From Cognatitamlana sp035818475 (lineage in GTDB: Bacteria; Bacteroidota; Bacteroidia; Flavobacteriales; Flavobacteriaceae), in NCBI RefSeq assembly GCF_035818475.1, contig NZ_JAYMGV010000001.1, forward strand, positions 2,604,001 to 2,668,000: DNA of 64,000 bases, given 5' to 3'. Of this stretch, positions 25,372 through 33,654 are shown piece after piece; within the stretch, counting starts at the first letter, position 1; every line of letters starts with the position of its first letter. The translations under genes were made by a program, and so were the position numbers. Below the pieces are notes generated by a model. It was not told the origin of the DNA, did no database searches, and saw only the letters and a program-made list of their open reading frames with translations.

Positions 25372-26520
25372 CTAGAGCGTTTTTAAAAAAGCCTTAATAA
25401 AACTCCAGGAAAACAGAGACCACATAATTTTTAACTCTTCAAAAAAATTAGAGTCTTCATCTAAAAACCTAAACATGGTTTGAACTGAATTCTTATTATA
25501 AAACTGTTGAAATATCCATTCACCTTTATGGTTTTCGTCTTTCAGAACTTTAATAAAAATGGTATCGTAAAATTTAAATCGATGCTTAAATAAGTTACTT
25601 GAAGGTTGCTTATTTGACTTTAAATTATTTATAATTTTGGCTACTTTTTTCTCAGTATGTTTAAAAGAATATCCTGTGGAACCTTTAACCCATCCGCCAC
25701 CGGTTCCAATTTTGGTTATACGTTTTGTATTGTAATTCCTAAAAGGGAAATTGGTCATAGGTATTTGCCCCGTTTCGGTATCAATAATTGAGTAATTCTC
25801 AATGTTCAGATAATCTTTTACATAAGTGTCTATATAAGAATCATATGTTTGACTATCTACCGTTAGCGCCGTAAAATAAGTAAATTCAACTAAGGCCTCA
25901 TTTTTTGAAAAGGGTAGGACATAGGTGAAAGAGGTCTGTTTACCATCTTTTAGCCGATAGTCCATCATTGTTATTGTGTGTTCATCAAAAGTATCGGTTT
26001 CAGTTTTAATAACCCAACCTTTAAAATGCTGAAGAATAGAAATATGGTGATTAGAATTCAATGAAAATGTCTCAGGAACTCTGCTGTCAAAAACATGAGC
26101 AGCCGTGTAAGAATTCTTGTTGGTTTTTACAATAATGATATCGTTTTTTTCAGCTGTAGATTCTACATGCTCAACTATAAACGTTATATTCCTTTTTCCT
26201 TGAAGGATTTCTTTAGAGGTTTTGTAAAAATCTATGGATCGTATCGTTTTATAAGAATAGGGGGCAAGTTTTAAATTGATATGTTTTTTAGAAGTTACTA
26301 TGGAAGCTTTGCGCCATGTATGCTTGGCTATATCATCCCATTGTGACCTACCGGTTTCCCAAAAACTCCAGGTTTTATCATTCTTGTTTTTTTCGGAAGA
26401 ATCTATCAAAGCAATTAATTTATCATCAAAAAAAGAATCAGAGGCCATTTTCATAGCCAGTTGAAAACCTGCTAATCCATTTCCTATAATAACATAATCA
26501 AAATGGAAATTATCTGTCAT
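25372..26520 (-). CDS. crtY: Lycopene beta-cyclase
   Basis: This enzyme converts lycopene to beta-carotene. The 382-residue protein begins with a dinucleotide-binding motif FDYVIIGNGLAGFQLAMKMA and has the family segments NDKTWSFWE, FKGWVIKTETDTFDEHTITMMDYR and the substrate/FAD region TKIGTGGGWVKGSTGYSF. It is the CrtY/CrtL-type flavoprotein, not the heterodimeric CrtYcd type. It is the last gene of the leftward merR-crtI-crtB-crtZ-crtY operon, 15 bases after crtZ. With crtZ it makes zeaxanthin likely as the end product encoded here. Confidence 0.95.
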   Translation of the reverse strand: MTDNFHFDYVIIGNGLAGFQLAMKMASDSFFDDKLIALIDSSEKNKNDKTWSFWETGRSQWDDIAKHTWRKASIVTSKKHINLKLAPYSYKTIRSIDFYKTSKEILQGKRNITFIVEHVESTAEKNDIIIVKTNKNSYTAAHVFDSRVPETFSLNSNHHISILQHFKGWVIKTETDTFDEHTITMMDYRLKDGKQTSFTYVLPFSKNEALVEFTYFTALTVDSQTYDSYIDTYVKDYLNIENYSIIDTETGQIPMTNFPFRNYNTKRITKIGTGGGWVKGSTGYSFKHTEKKVAKIINNLKSNKQPSSNLFKHRFKFYDTIFIKVLKDENHKGEWIFQQFYNKNSVQTMFRFLDEDSNFFEELKIMWSLFSWSFIKAFLKTL

Positions 26521-26535
26521 AAGTCACTATAAAAG

Positions 26536-26991
26536 CTATTTCTTGAAATATTTAAATGGAACGAATAACATACCAAAGCATTCACCATCTTCTTTTCCTA
26601 AATGCTTATGATGAATTTTATGGGCACGCCTAACACCTCGCGCATACCAATTGTTAGTATTTCTAAAGAGTTTAAAACGCTGATGTATAAAAATATCATG
26701 TACTAAAAAATAAGATAACCCATAGGCAAAAATACCAACTCCTATAGGTAAACCTTCCCAGAAATCAGCAAACTTCCAAAGTAAGAAGAAACCAATACTA
26801 ACTATGGCATAAAAAATAAAAAATGCATCGTTACGCTCAAACCAACTGTTGTGGTCTTTATGATGGTGATCTTTATGTAAACTCCACAGGATACCATGCA
26901 TAATATATTTATGGGTAAACCAGGCCATAAACTCCATGGCGCAATAAGTACCCAAAAAAATCAATATCCAAAATAGAGTTTGCATAATCAA
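26536..26991 (-). CDS. crtZ: Beta-carotene 3-hydroxylase
   Basis: This is a 151-residue di-iron membrane hydroxylase that converts beta-carotene to zeaxanthin. The fatty-acid-hydroxylase-type histidine clusters are all present: HKYIMHG, HKDHHHKDH, HDIFIHQRF and AHKIHHKHLG. Membrane spans flank them (LFWILIFLGTYCAMEFMAW near the start and FFIFYAIVSIGFFLLW in the middle). It is separated from crtB by 4 bases and from crtY by 15 bases, so translation is probably coupled. Length fits CrtZ. Confidence 0.95.
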   Translation of the reverse strand: MIMQTLFWILIFLGTYCAMEFMAWFTHKYIMHGILWSLHKDHHHKDHNSWFERNDAFFIFYAIVSIGFFLLWKFADFWEGLPIGVGIFAYGLSYFLVHDIFIHQRFKLFRNTNNWYARGVRRAHKIHHKHLGKEDGECFGMLFVPFKYFKK

Positions 26992-26995
26992 AATA

Positions 26996-27835
26996 TTACA
27001 ATAAATTTAATTGATATTTTACATAGCTGCGCATCAAAAGTTCAATTTTTTTAGGGTTTGAAACCCTGATCCTGGAATCCTTTATTTTTAATGCGGGTGT
27101 TTTTTTTAATTTTTTAAGGAGCTGCCTGTAATACCTATAAGCCATAAAAACTCCAAATTTAGCTTCTATAGGCAGTTTTTTTATACCACTTAAGCCTTTT
27201 TCAAAATCAGTTTCAATGTCATCAATAATCTCCTGTTTTGAAGTCTCATCCAAATTTTTCAAGTCAGTATTAGGAAAGTATGTTCTGTTCAATCCTTCAA
27301 AATCGGCTTTTAAATCTCTTAGAAAGTTTACCTTTTGAAAAGCTGAGCCCAAAGCCATGGCGGTATCTTTAAGTTCATTATATTTATCTTGGTTACCTTT
27401 AACAAATACTTTTAAGCACATCAGGCCAACAACATCAGCAGATCCGTAAATATATGTATTATACTCTTCTTGTGTAAGGTAATTAGTTTTATGTAAATCC
27501 AAACGCATACTATTCATAAAAGCATCTACTAAAGCTTTATCTAAGTTGTACTTATAATACGTGTGTTGAAAAGCATTTAAAATGGGGTTTAAGCTTATTT
27601 TATGTTGCAATGCTAATTCTAGGTCTTCTGAAAATCTATTAAATAGGGCTTCTTTATTGTAATCATGAAATGAATCTACAATTTCATCAGCAGCACGTAC
27701 AAAGCCATAAATATTGTAAATATCATTTCGTATAGACTTGTATAACATTTTGGTAGCTAATGAAAAAGATGTACTGTAAACCTTTGTTACAATTTTACTA
27801 CACTTGTATGATACAGTATCAAATAATGGCTTCAT
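26996..27835 (-). CDS. crtB: Phytoene synthase
   Basis: This enzyme joins two geranylgeranyl diphosphates to phytoene. It has both Asp-rich sites of squalene/phytoene synthases: FVRAADEIVDSFHD and NFLRDLKADFEGLNRTYFP. YGSADVVGLMCLKVF is another family segment. The longest frame begins seven codons upstream at a TTG (27856), but the ATG at 27835 gives MKPLFDTVSYKCSK, the usual start, and 279 residues. A half-site resembling the operon operator (TTAACAAAA) lies just upstream at about 27850-27858. Confidence 0.95.
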   Translation of the reverse strand: MKPLFDTVSYKCSKIVTKVYSTSFSLATKMLYKSIRNDIYNIYGFVRAADEIVDSFHDYNKEALFNRFSEDLELALQHKISLNPILNAFQHTYYKYNLDKALVDAFMNSMRLDLHKTNYLTQEEYNTYIYGSADVVGLMCLKVFVKGNQDKYNELKDTAMALGSAFQKVNFLRDLKADFEGLNRTYFPNTDLKNLDETSKQEIIDDIETDFEKGLSGIKKLPIEAKFGVFMAYRYYRQLLKKLKKTPALKIKDSRIRVSNPKKIELLMRSYVKYQLNLL

Positions 27836-27864
27836 AGGTTTGAGTTTACTTAACAAAATTCATT

Positions 27865-29337
27865 TTAAACTAATATATTCTGATGTTTTGCAACTAAATT
27901 AGCAGCTAGTTTACCCGATATTAAGGAAGGGGGAACCCCAGGGCCCGGAACGGTTAACTGTCCAGTAAAAAACAAGTTTTTTACTGTTTTACTTTTCAAT
28001 TTAGGCCTTAAAAACGCAGTTTGCATAAGGGTGTTTGCCATGCCGTAAGCATTACCTTTATAGGAATTATAATCTTTTATAAAATCTTTAACACAAAAGC
28101 TTTCCTTAAATAGGATATGACCTCTGACACTTTGAGAAGTTAAATTTTCAAAACGGGTAATAATTTTTTCAAAAAAGTCATCTCTTAAGTCCGGAGTGTC
28201 TTCCAAACCGGGAGCCAGTGGAATTAAAAAGATACCAGCTTCTTTTTCTTTAGGAGCTACACTGGAATCTGTTTTACTTGGAAAGCTGGCATAAAATAGA
28301 GGATTCTCAGGCCATTTAGGAGTATCATAAATGGCTTCAGCATGACTTTCAAAGTCAACATCAAAAAACAAAGTATGGTGATTAACACGTTTTAATGGCT
28401 TATCAAAACCAACGTAAAATAACAGTGCAGAAGGTGCAAACGTTTTTTTTGACCAATAAGTTTCAGAATATTGTCTGTGTTTTTTGTCTAATAAGGTTTC
28501 AGTATGATGATAATCAGCACCGCTTAGAACAATATCTGATAAATATATTTCTCCGTTAGAAATAAGACCTTTGGCTTTACCGTTATCAACAATGATCTTT
28601 TCAATATTTGATTCGGTTTTAATTTTTACGCCAAGATCTTTAGCCAAACTTTCCATGGCCAATATAACTTGGTACATCCCTTTTTGAGGATGAAAAGTAC
28701 CCAGGCCAAAGTCGGCATAATTCATAAAGCTGTAAAAGGAAGGGGTATTACTTGGTTTAGCACCTAAGAACAATACCGGGAATTCAAGGATTTTTATTAG
28801 CCGTTCATTTTTAAATTCTTTTCGAACCTCTCTTTTTATGGTGCTAAAAAATTGATTGATATTTTTTATAGTTGCCGGAGTAATCAATTCTAAAGGAGAT
28901 ATTCCAGGATTATATACCAAGTTTTTTATAGCAATATCATAATTGTTTTTGGCATCTGTTATAAACTTATTTAACGTTTTAGAACTTCCGGGTTCCTCAT
29001 TTTCAAAAGCTTTTGCAATCTTTTCAAGTGTATCTTCAATGGTTATGTAATCATCTTTTCCAAAATAAACACTATATGCCGGGTTTAACTTGTCTAACGT
29101 ATAATAATCTGAAGAACACTTACCAAAATCAGAAAAAAAACGTTCAAACACATCAGGCATCCAATACCATGTCGGACCAATATCAAAGGTAAAACCATCT
29201 CTAATAAGTTGCCTGGCACGTCCACCAATGGTTTTGTTCTTTTCAAAAACGCTAACATCAAATCCGTCTTTAGCTAAATAACATGAGGCTGCTAATGAAG
29301 AAAACCCTGACCCTATTATATTAACTGTTGTTTTCAT
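27865..29337 (-). CDS. crtI: Phytoene desaturase
   Basis: This FAD-dependent enzyme desaturates phytoene to lycopene. The N-terminal dinucleotide-binding motif VNIIGSGFSSLAASCYLAKD is followed by FEKNKTIGGRARQL. The C-terminal carotenoid-desaturase signature is visible as NLFFTGQLTVPGPGVPPSLIS. The longest frame starts 11 codons upstream at a TTG, but that extension (FNFFIYLLNK) covers the predicted promoter and operator; the ATG at 29337 (490 residues) is therefore preferred. It lies 44 bases after merR and carries its own promoter-like box in that gap. Confidence 0.95.
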   Translation of the reverse strand: MKTTVNIIGSGFSSLAASCYLAKDGFDVSVFEKNKTIGGRARQLIRDGFTFDIGPTWYWMPDVFERFFSDFGKCSSDYYTLDKLNPAYSVYFGKDDYITIEDTLEKIAKAFENEEPGSSKTLNKFITDAKNNYDIAIKNLVYNPGISPLELITPATIKNINQFFSTIKREVRKEFKNERLIKILEFPVLFLGAKPSNTPSFYSFMNYADFGLGTFHPQKGMYQVILAMESLAKDLGVKIKTESNIEKIIVDNGKAKGLISNGEIYLSDIVLSGADYHHTETLLDKKHRQYSETYWSKKTFAPSALLFYVGFDKPLKRVNHHTLFFDVDFESHAEAIYDTPKWPENPLFYASFPSKTDSSVAPKEKEAGIFLIPLAPGLEDTPDLRDDFFEKIITRFENLTSQSVRGHILFKESFCVKDFIKDYNSYKGNAYGMANTLMQTAFLRPKLKSKTVKNLFFTGQLTVPGPGVPPSLISGKLAANLVAKHQNILV

Positions 29338-29350
29338 TTTGTTTAACAAA
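29338..29350. promoter_or_regulatory. Predicted MerR/CarH-type operator upstream of crtI
   Basis: TTTGTTAAACAAA on the minus strand is a 13-base palindrome with one central base (TTTGTT-A-AACAAA). It directly abuts the crtI ATG and its left arm is the TTTG of a -7 box. It is the same sequence as the operator before the merR gene. A further half-site TTGTTTAAC lies upstream at about 29362-29370. Confidence 0.65.
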
Positions 29351-29354
29351 TATA
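29347..29354 (-). promoter_or_regulatory. -7 promoter box of crtI
   Basis: TATATTTG on the minus strand matches TAnnTTTG and shares its TTTG with the operator. TTTC (29374-29377) stands 19 bases upstream as an imperfect -33 element. Transcription would start only a few bases before the ATG, giving a nearly leaderless message. Confidence 0.5.
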
Positions 29355-29381
29355 TAAAAAAGTTAAACAATATGAAAGTAT

Positions 29382-30281
29382 CTAAAACGCTTTAACTAAA
29401 TTTTCTATAGATTTAAAAACACTAACTTTTTCAGGAATCTTATCAAGGACAACATCTTCAAACTTTTTACCCAGTAGGAATAGTTTAGTATTGTTCTTAT
29501 TTAAAAGCAATTCGTTGAATGATTTTATGTATCCGGGTATATCATCTGGTTTGGGGTTGATTGTGAAGTAGGAAATAAAAGTGATTTCGTCAAAAAACTC
29601 CAATAAATCAGATAAACTTTCCATGGGAACGCTTTCTCCAAGAAAAATAGTATGATATCCTCTGCTTCTTAGTTCATAATTTATAAAAAGAAGCCCAATA
29701 TCATGAATTTCATTGTCAGGCAAAAATAGTATAAACGTTTTTGAGATCGGCTTGGGTTCCAATAGTTGTAAGCGCTCTATGTTTAACAGTATTTTTTGCT
29801 TTATATGAATTGATAAAAAATGCTCATGAGCCGGAGTAATGGTATTAGTTTGCCATAAAAGCCCAATTTCATTTAATAAAGGAAGAAATACTGAATAGAA
29901 AATCTCACTAAATGTCTTATTTTCCAAAAGGTTATTATAAGTACTGTAAAAAAGCACTTGATCAAAGTTGATCATAGCCATTTTAAAAGCATTGATAGCA
30001 TGGTCTTCTACTTTTGCTCTCGATGCAATTTCTCTGACTTTAATTGGGATTTCTTCTTCTTTTAGTCTTGCTATTTTGGAAATTTTAAGCCCATTATTAT
30101 TCAAGTATGATATATTTAGAAGCTTTTGGAAGCTAACCAAACTATAATTTCTAATATTTGTATCACTTCTGTTGGGGCTAAGTAAATTATAACGTTTTTC
30201 CCATATCCTAATGGTGTGAGCTTTAATACCCGTAAGATTCTCCAGATCTTTTATGCTAAAGTTAATCTTAATGTTGTTCAT
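29382..30281 (-). CDS. MerR-type regulator with B12-binding domain (CarH/LitR-like)
   Basis: This 299-residue regulator has an N-terminal MerR winged helix (LENLTGIKAHTIRIWEKRYN, about residues 13-31) followed by the four-helix and Rossmann parts of a cobalamin-binding domain. W143 and E153-H154 make the W-x9-EH motif of adenosylcobalamin photoreceptors, and E-I-H193-D-I-G is the E-x-H-x-x-G loop supplying the lower cobalt ligand. Position 144, where Thermus CarH has the His of its light state, is Gln. It heads the crt operon, and its own promoter carries the palindromic operator. A B12-based light-sensing repressor of carotenoid synthesis is the natural reading; light response is inferred. 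Confidence 0.88.
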   Translation of the reverse strand: MNNIKINFSIKDLENLTGIKAHTIRIWEKRYNLLSPNRSDTNIRNYSLVSFQKLLNISYLNNNGLKISKIARLKEEEIPIKVREIASRAKVEDHAINAFKMAMINFDQVLFYSTYNNLLENKTFSEIFYSVFLPLLNEIGLLWQTNTITPAHEHFLSIHIKQKILLNIERLQLLEPKPISKTFILFLPDNEIHDIGLLFINYELRSRGYHTIFLGESVPMESLSDLLEFFDEITFISYFTINPKPDDIPGYIKSFNELLLNKNNTKLFLLGKKFEDVVLDKIPEKVSVFKSIENLVKAF

Positions 30282-30292
30282 TAAAATTTAAA

Positions 30293-30307
30293 TTTTGTTA
30301 AACAAAA
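30293..30307. promoter_or_regulatory. Predicted MerR/CarH-type operator upstream of merR
   Basis: TTTTGTTAAACAAAA is a perfect 15-base palindrome around one central base. It overlaps the -7 box of the merR promoter and repeats the core found before crtI, which suggests autoregulation by occlusion of the promoter. Confidence 0.65.
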
Positions 30308-30332
30308 ATACAGATAATTATCAAACCTGCAA
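30303..30332 (-). promoter_or_regulatory. Promoter of the merR-crt operon
   Basis: On the minus strand TTG (30330-30332), 19 bases, then TATTTTTG (30303-30310). This is a full match to the Bacteroidota promoter consensus with ideal spacing. It lies 22 bases upstream of the merR ATG. Confidence 0.75.
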
Positions 30333-30528
30333 TAAAAATTATAATTAAGCCTTCAATTTTTTAGAATGTAAAGCATATGATTTCACCAGTTTATTTTAAA
30401 ACAGCCTGTAATTGATATGTATTGAATTGATAAAAAATTATATAGAAATATGTTTTTATTTAGCATGTATCGTTTATAAATAGGTTATTTTTATGCGTTC
30501 TTATTTTTATAAAATTTCAGATTAATAG

Positions 30529-32793
30529 GTGAAGAGATTAAATATTGCATTTACGGGCTTTGTTATAATAGCGCTATTTTTTTCATGCGGAAAGAAAAAA
30601 ACAAATTATGTTTCGGTTTCAAATCCAACAGAGGATGTTTTTACTTCGACAAAAGACATACCGGATAATCATTTTTTAGGAGATCAAAAGTGTAAAGAGT
30701 GCCATACCAGTGAATTCAAAACATGGGAGGGATCTCATCATGATAAGGCCATGCAGGAAGTTTCAGATTCTACTGTTTTAGGCAATTTTGATAATGCAAA
30801 ATTTAAGAGCCAGGGTGTTACCTCTCATTTTTTTAAAAAGGACAAGGATTATTATGTAAATACAGAAGGGCCGGATGGAAAGAATCATGACTATAAGGTA
30901 GAATATGTTTTTGGAATTAAGCCTTTACAACAATATATAGTTAAATTTCCTAATGGTCATTATCAATGTTTAAGAACGGCCTGGGATACGGAAAAAAAGA
31001 AATGGTTTGATCTATATCCGGACTTTAAGGTGGTGCATTCTGAATGGTTACACTGGTCCAGAGGTGGGCTGAACTGGAATACTATGTGTTCAGACTGCCA
31101 CTCTACCAATGTGAGAAAGAATTATGATAAAGCCTCTCATAGTTATGATACCAAATATACTTTAATAAATGTAAGTTGTGAGGCTTGTCATGGCCCGGGA
31201 AAAACCCATGTGGAGCGTGTAAATACCTTAGGAGAAGGTTATAAAGTTTCTGATGACTTAAAAATGACGGTAGGAACAGATTCAAAAGATTTAGTAGATC
31301 AATGTGCCAGATGTCATATGAGACGGGAGCACATAACGTCAAGTTTCAATTTTGAAGGGACCATGTTGGATCATTATTTTCCACAATTACTTGAGCAAAA
31401 TTTATATCATGCAGACGGGCAAATATTAGACGAAGTCTATGTTTATGGATCTTTTGTTCAAAGTAAGATGTATCATAATGGTGTGGCATGTACAGATTGC
31501 CATAATCCACATTCATTAGAACTTAAGTTTAAAGGGAATAACTTATGTGCCCAATGTCATGTCCCTGAAACTTATGATACGCCTTCTCATCATTTTCATG
31601 AAAAGGGCACTCAAAGCGCTCAATGTATTAATTGCCATATGACAGGTAAGCACTATATGGGTAACGATTTTAGACGAGACCATAGTTTTAGAATTCCGCG
31701 TCCCGATTTGAGTCTAAAATACGGAACACCAAATGCATGTACACAATGTCATGAAGATAAAGATGATGCTTGGGCTTCAGAGCAATTTGAAAAATTATAT
31801 GGTAAACCGAAAAACAAACATTTTTCAGAGTTACTGGCACCAGGAATGGCAGGAACAGAAAATGGATTGGATGCCTTATTGGAATTAGCTCATGATACCA
31901 TCTACCCGGAAATTGCAAGAGCCTCAGCGGTAAAAAATATGAGTAACTATATTACTCCAGCTAATATTAACACATTAATTAGTTTTCTGGATGATGACTC
32001 TCCTTTGGTTAGAGGAGCTACCCTGGATGTTCTGGGTGGGACAGAATCTAAAGATTATTTAAATTACTATATGCCCTTACTAAAGGATAAAAAACGGACT
32101 GTTAGAATTAAAGCCTTTTTTGCCTTAGCATCATTAGATGAGATTCAAATCCCTGAAGCATATAAAGAGGCTTATAAAAAAGTTGAAAAAGAGTTTAATA
32201 CAAGTTTGATTGCTACTTCTGATTTTGTTGGAGGACGAATAAAAGAAGCAAACTATCATTTGAAAAAAGGCAATTTAGCAGCTGCTATTGCAGGCTATGA
32301 AAGTGCTTTGGAAATTGATAATATTAATAATATGGCACGAACCAATTTGGCTAATTTGTATTATAGAAACGGAGATTTTAAAAAAGCAGAAGATGCGTTT
32401 AAAACTATTATAGAGCAAGAACCAGAATTTGGGCAGACCTATTACTCTTACGCTTTACTGTTAGGAGAACAGAATAGACATGAGGAGGCCATAACCCAAA
32501 TGGAATTGGCTATAAAATATGTGCCTGATAATATTAGATTTTATTACAATTTGAGTCTCTTATATGATAAAGCGAATAACTTTAAGAAGGCAGAAGAAAC
32601 TGCGATTAAAGGTTTAAAAATAGCTCCTCAAAATGATAACTTATTATATGTTTTAGCATATATCTATTCTAAAACAAATCAACTGCAGAAAGCTATAAAC
32701 ATTTCGGAAAACCTGGTGAACTTGTATCCTAATAATCAAAGTTATGTGAATTTTTACAACCAGTTAAGAGTGCAGCTTAACCAAACGCAATAA
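30529..32793 (+). CDS. Octaheme cytochrome c fused to HEAT and TPR repeats, lipoprotein
   Basis: This 754-residue exported lipoprotein (lipobox ALFFSC, Cys at residue 20) has eight CxxCH heme sites: CKECH (residues 55-59), CSDCH, CEACH, CARCH, CTDCH, CAQCH, CINCH and CTQCH, all in about the first 420 residues. HEAT-like repeats follow (PEIARASAVKNMSNYI, SPLVRGATLDVLGG, RTVRIKAFFALASL). Four or five TPRs then run to the end (IAGYESALEIDNINNMARTN, for example). The start is a GTG preceded directly by an in-frame stop. It probably carries electrons at the periplasmic or outer-membrane face in a complex scaffolded by the repeats. The redox partner is not encoded nearby. Confidence 0.85.
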   Translation: MKRLNIAFTGFVIIALFFSCGKKKTNYVSVSNPTEDVFTSTKDIPDNHFLGDQKCKECHTSEFKTWEGSHHDKAMQEVSDSTVLGNFDNAKFKSQGVTSHFFKKDKDYYVNTEGPDGKNHDYKVEYVFGIKPLQQYIVKFPNGHYQCLRTAWDTEKKKWFDLYPDFKVVHSEWLHWSRGGLNWNTMCSDCHSTNVRKNYDKASHSYDTKYTLINVSCEACHGPGKTHVERVNTLGEGYKVSDDLKMTVGTDSKDLVDQCARCHMRREHITSSFNFEGTMLDHYFPQLLEQNLYHADGQILDEVYVYGSFVQSKMYHNGVACTDCHNPHSLELKFKGNNLCAQCHVPETYDTPSHHFHEKGTQSAQCINCHMTGKHYMGNDFRRDHSFRIPRPDLSLKYGTPNACTQCHEDKDDAWASEQFEKLYGKPKNKHFSELLAPGMAGTENGLDALLELAHDTIYPEIARASAVKNMSNYITPANINTLISFLDDDSPLVRGATLDVLGGTESKDYLNYYMPLLKDKKRTVRIKAFFALASLDEIQIPEAYKEAYKKVEKEFNTSLIATSDFVGGRIKEANYHLKKGNLAAAIAGYESALEIDNINNMARTNLANLYYRNGDFKKAEDAFKTIIEQEPEFGQTYYSYALLLGEQNRHEEAITQMELAIKYVPDNIRFYYNLSLLYDKANNFKKAEETAIKGLKIAPQNDNLLYVLAYIYSKTNQLQKAINISENLVNLYPNNQSYVNFYNQLRVQLNQTQ

Positions 32794-32925
32794 ACAATAA
32801 AATCAGGTACAATCATTAACTATAAGCAATAAATACCATAAATAGAAAACATGGCATATTGGGTTAAAGCTATCCTTTTTTAGTTCTACTATTTTTCAAT
32901 AAAAGGTTATATATACAAGAAATCT

Positions 32926-33654
32926 TTAAAAATAACCCAATTGGGTTTTTACCATATCCCTATATTTTCGCCCAATAGGTATTTTATGCCCTTTAATTTC
33001 AACCTCAACAGGAGAAAAAGACTCTATATAGTCAATAGAAACAATAAATGACCTATGTACTCTCAGGAATTTTTTGTTTGGTAGGGATTCGTGAATGGCT
33101 GAAATGCGCTTATAAGCAATAACTTCTCTGTCTATAATCTTTACTTTTACATAGTTTTTCAGGCTCTCTATGTACAAAATATCTTTTAAATAAATTTTTT
33201 GCATCTTTTTTTCTATTTTGAGGTAAATAAACTTTTCTTGTTCAATATCGGGAGCCTCACTTAATTTAAGAGCAGAACCTTCATCAGGTTTTATTTGTTT
33301 ATATACTTTATTAATAGCCTTTAAAAAGCGGGAAAATTCAATAGGCTTAACTAAATAATCAATAACATCTAAGTTATAGGCTTCAAGGGCGTGATCACTA
33401 TAAGCTGTAGTGAAAACAACCATAGGGGACAATGGTAAACCTTTTAAAAATTCAGTACCTTTTAATTCAGGCATATGTATATCCAGAAAAATTAAGTCAA
33501 TATGATGTTGTAGTAAAATATTAAATGCCTCATGCGCACTGCTACAGGTTGCTACCAGATCTAAAGATTCAATTCTGGAAATAAAAGTCTCTATGACATC
33601 GCGGGCCAATGGTTCATCATCAACAATAATACATTTTAAATTTCCTTTAAACAT
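32926..33654 (-). CDS. LytTR family response regulator
   Basis: This 242-residue response regulator has an N-terminal receiver domain (CIIVDDEPLARDVIETF with the acidic pocket, DLIFLDIHMPELKGTEFL with the phosphorylated Asp, and VDYLVKPIEF with the conserved Lys). The C-terminal LytTR DNA-binding domain follows (IYLKDILYIESLKNYVKV, FLRVHRSFIVSIDYI). The start overlaps the kinase stop as TAATG, so the pair is translationally coupled. Being divergent from the SusC operon, it likely controls that locus; LytTR regulators usually bind two direct repeats. Confidence 0.93.
   Translation of the reverse strand: MFKGNLKCIIVDDEPLARDVIETFISRIESLDLVATCSSAHEAFNILLQHHIDLIFLDIHMPELKGTEFLKGLPLSPMVVFTTAYSDHALEAYNLDVIDYLVKPIEFSRFLKAINKVYKQIKPDEGSALKLSEAPDIEQEKFIYLKIEKKMQKIYLKDILYIESLKNYVKVKIIDREVIAYKRISAIHESLPNKKFLRVHRSFIVSIDYIESFSPVEVEIKGHKIPIGRKYRDMVKTQLGYF

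Noticed and set aside
32934..32947. AACCCAATTGGGTT palindrome at the end of the LytTR regulator gene
   Set aside because: It lies in the last codons and shows no T-run in the direction of transcription, so it does not read as a terminator or a clear operator.
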